DNA from: Candidatus Hodarchaeota archaeon
Lineage (GTDB): Archaea > Asgardarchaeota > Heimdallarchaeia > Hodarchaeales > YT1-039
Length of the DNA: 14,459 bases
Direction: 5' to 3'
Assembly (NCBI GenBank): GCA_016840025.1
Contig: JAEOTF010000311.1
Location: 1-14,459 of the forward strand
This document shows positions 13,401-14,459 of the stretch, piece after piece. Made by a program: the position numbers and the translations under genes. The notes beneath the pieces are model-generated. The model made no database searches. It was given only the letters and a program-made list of their open reading frames with translations, and had not been told where the DNA came from. Each line of letters begins with the position of its first letter. The stretch's first letter is position 1.

Positions 13401-14204
13401 ATGTCGGTTGCTAATCTCGTCGAGATCTTCGCAGAGACAATCCAAGGGGAAGGAAGATTCATAGGCAGAAAAGAAATACTTATCCGATTTCATGGGTGTC
13501 CTTTGCATTGTAAATGGTGTGATACAAGATATTCACGCCAACAGCCGCCAAAAGTTGTACCGATAATCCAAAGTAATCATCAAATAATCGATAGAATCTC
13601 AAATCCCGTTACTTTTGAAAATCTAGCCGAATGGATCTTAAATCAATGGGATGACTCATTTCATTGTGTCAGTCTTACAGGGGGGGAACCATTAGAACAC
13701 ACTTCATTTATAAAAAATTTAATAGAAAAAACAGAGGAAAAGGGAATAAAATATCATCTTGAAAGCGCAGGCTTTCCTTCTGATAGGTTTAAAGAAATTG
13801 TTCCCTATATAACTTATCCAAAAGTAGATTTTAAACCATCAGATTCCCTAGCCCATCTACAAATTCAAGAACTATGGAACGCTGAGATTCAATGTCTTGA
13901 ATACGCCCAAGAGATCAATCGAGCAATTTCTCTCAAGATTGTATTAACAGATGAAACTCCTTTTGGAGATATTCGATGGCTTAGAGATCAATTAAATAAG
14001 AGGTTAGAACCTGAATTCCAGAAACTAAAACTTTGGATCACCTTACAACCAGTAACACCTATTAAAAATGCAAGAGCAATATCACAACCACCAACTATAG
14101 CCCAAATGCTCAAGTTTCATAAAATTTTGATTGAAAAAGGGCGAATACTTTCAGAACACATTCAAATAACGCCACAGATTCATCTTCTACTAAATGCACC
14201 ATAG
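13401..14204 (+). CDS. queE: 7-carboxy-7-deazaguanine synthase (QueE), radical SAM enzyme
   Basis: The 267-residue product opens with MSVANLVEIFAETIQGEGRF, the usual QueE start, followed by the radical SAM cluster motif C33-x3-C37-x2-C40 (GCPLHCKWCD) and the SAM-binding TGGEP (93-97). The rest carries the VDFKPSDS, SLKIVL and LQPV segments of a QueE barrel. QueE rearranges 6-carboxytetrahydropterin to 7-carboxy-7-deazaguanine, the precursor of preQ0 used for archaeosine in archaeal tRNA (or queuosine elsewhere). An insert of about 25 residues after the cluster (YSRQQPPKVVPIIQ...) is longer than in compact bacterial forms. ATG 13335 would add 22 unrelated residues and overlap cgi121, so 13401 is preferred. 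No other queuosine or archaeosine genes are nearby. Confidence 0.92.
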   Translation: MSVANLVEIFAETIQGEGRFIGRKEILIRFHGCPLHCKWCDTRYSRQQPPKVVPIIQSNHQIIDRISNPVTFENLAEWILNQWDDSFHCVSLTGGEPLEHTSFIKNLIEKTEEKGIKYHLESAGFPSDRFKEIVPYITYPKVDFKPSDSLAHLQIQELWNAEIQCLEYAQEINRAISLKIVLTDETPFGDIRWLRDQLNKRLEPEFQKLKLWITLQPVTPIKNARAISQPPTIAQMLKFHKILIEKGRILSEHIQITPQIHLLLNAP

Positions 14205-14289
14205 AAAAGAATTGATTTCTATAAAAAAGAGAATTACTAGTTTTAAACAAAGAAAAAAAGTAGGAGTAAATGCACTCGAATTCGAGGTT

Positions 14290-14311
14290 AAAAGGTTGGG
14301 GGAAATCCCCC
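14290..14311 (-). terminator. Hairpin and T tract downstream of the ABC permease
   Basis: GGGGG (14298-14302) pairs with CCCCC (14307-14311). Read on the minus strand it is followed by AACC and TTTT (complement of 14290-14293), 30 bases after the permease stop. It resembles an intrinsic terminator, with a short T run. The remainder of 14205-14340 shows no gene I can support. Confidence 0.5.
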
Positions 14312-14340
14312 ATAGACTTCTACTGCATTGAGACTCCTGT

Positions 14341-14459
14341 TTATCGTTCTCGTAGTCGGGGGTTAATGAGTTGGTTGAGACTGTACCCGATGAGGGCAAA
14401 CCCGAACACGAACGTCAGGATGCACAGGCCGGGGGGGACAAACCACCACCAATTCCCGA
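14341..14459 (-). CDS. C-terminal end of a DppC/OppC-type ABC transporter permease (partial)
   Basis: The minus strand is open from the window edge to TAA at 14341-14343 and encodes 38 residues: NWWWFVPPGL, then CILTFVFGFALIGYSLN and QLINPRLRER. A tryptophan-rich turn followed by a PPGL helix start, a hydrophobic last helix with GY/GD, and the NPRLR tail is the standard ending of peptide/nickel ABC permeases. The protein would form the membrane channel of an oligopeptide or related importer. The rest of the gene lies beyond the window. The segment is about 55 % G+C, clearly richer than the genes before it. Confidence 0.75.
   Translation of the reverse strand, partial: GNWWWFVPPGLCILTFVFGFALIGYSLNQLINPRLRER

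Noticed and set aside
14275..14286. Perfect 12-base palindrome CTCGAATTCGAG
   Set aside because: A few 12-base palindromes are expected by chance in 14 kb, and no second copy or flanking context supports a binding site.
14270..14459. Open plus-strand frame starting MHSNSRLKGW with a nearby GGAG, running to the window edge
   Set aside because: The opposite strand encodes a recognisable ABC permease C-terminus. The plus frame gives Arg/Pro/His-rich antisense sequence with no family features.

Overview
The window reads as a piece of an archaeal chromosome. It carries L15e, the RNase P proteins Rnp2 and Rnp3, a RIO1 kinase with its KH-domain partner, a KEOPS Cgi121 subunit, archaeal-type RNA-binding proteins (COG1325, COG1818) and a split tRNA gene with bulge-helix-bulge (BHB) type junctions. 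A Rab/Ras-like small GTPase with all five G motifs, a second degraded copy beside it and an unrelated SRPRB-like GTPase (COG2229) make an Asgard archaeon the best guess. That lineage call is inference from gene content; no marker here was placed on a tree. Most of the window is AT-rich; the right-hand 119 bases are about 55 % GC.

Layout, left to right. (a) 1-1317, + strand: the 3' part of a gene with a Thr/Ala/Pro repeat linker and an unrecognised C-terminal domain, then a truncated Ras-like GTPase relic overlapping an intact Rab/Ras-like GTPase. (b) 1367-3375: a HIT-family nucleotide hydrolase/transferase (-) divergent from a zinc-ribbon CPBP intramembrane protease (+). (c) 3420-4820: RIO1 kinase and a two-KH-domain protein, a conserved ribosome-maturation pair. 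(d) 4891-5026: tRNA-Ala(UGC) interrupted twice, in the D-loop and in the anticodon loop. (e) 5218-6960, - strand: a YchF/Ygr210-type GTPase and a small DUF2095-like protein, divergent from (f) a short 3-phosphoglycerate-dehydrogenase-like enzyme. (g) 8079-10239: the tightly packed operon rpl15e / COG1325 RNA-binding protein / rnp3 / rnp2. (h) 10240-10646: the only long non-coding stretch, with a structured segment and a TATA-like element between two 11-base direct repeats. (i) 10647-12110: a four-helix membrane protein, a COG2229 GTPase with a winged-helix tail, and a 58-residue zinc ribbon overlapping its end. (j) 12244-14204: THUMP protein (+), KEOPS Cgi121 (-), QueE radical SAM enzyme (+). 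(k) 14341-14459: the C-terminal end of a peptide/nickel-type ABC permease (-), cut by the window edge.

The dominant theme is RNA maturation: ribosome assembly (RIO1, KH protein), tRNA 5'-end processing (RNase P proteins) and tRNA modification (Cgi121 for t6A, QueE for 7-deazaguanines, THUMP protein). A second theme is small GTPases of three kinds. The best leads are the doubly interrupted tRNA-Ala, the truncated GTPase that keeps its translation signals, and the COG2229 GTPase, which lacks the usual switch-II glutamine and seems to need an AUC start. I found no CRISPR array, insertion sequence or clear phage gene.
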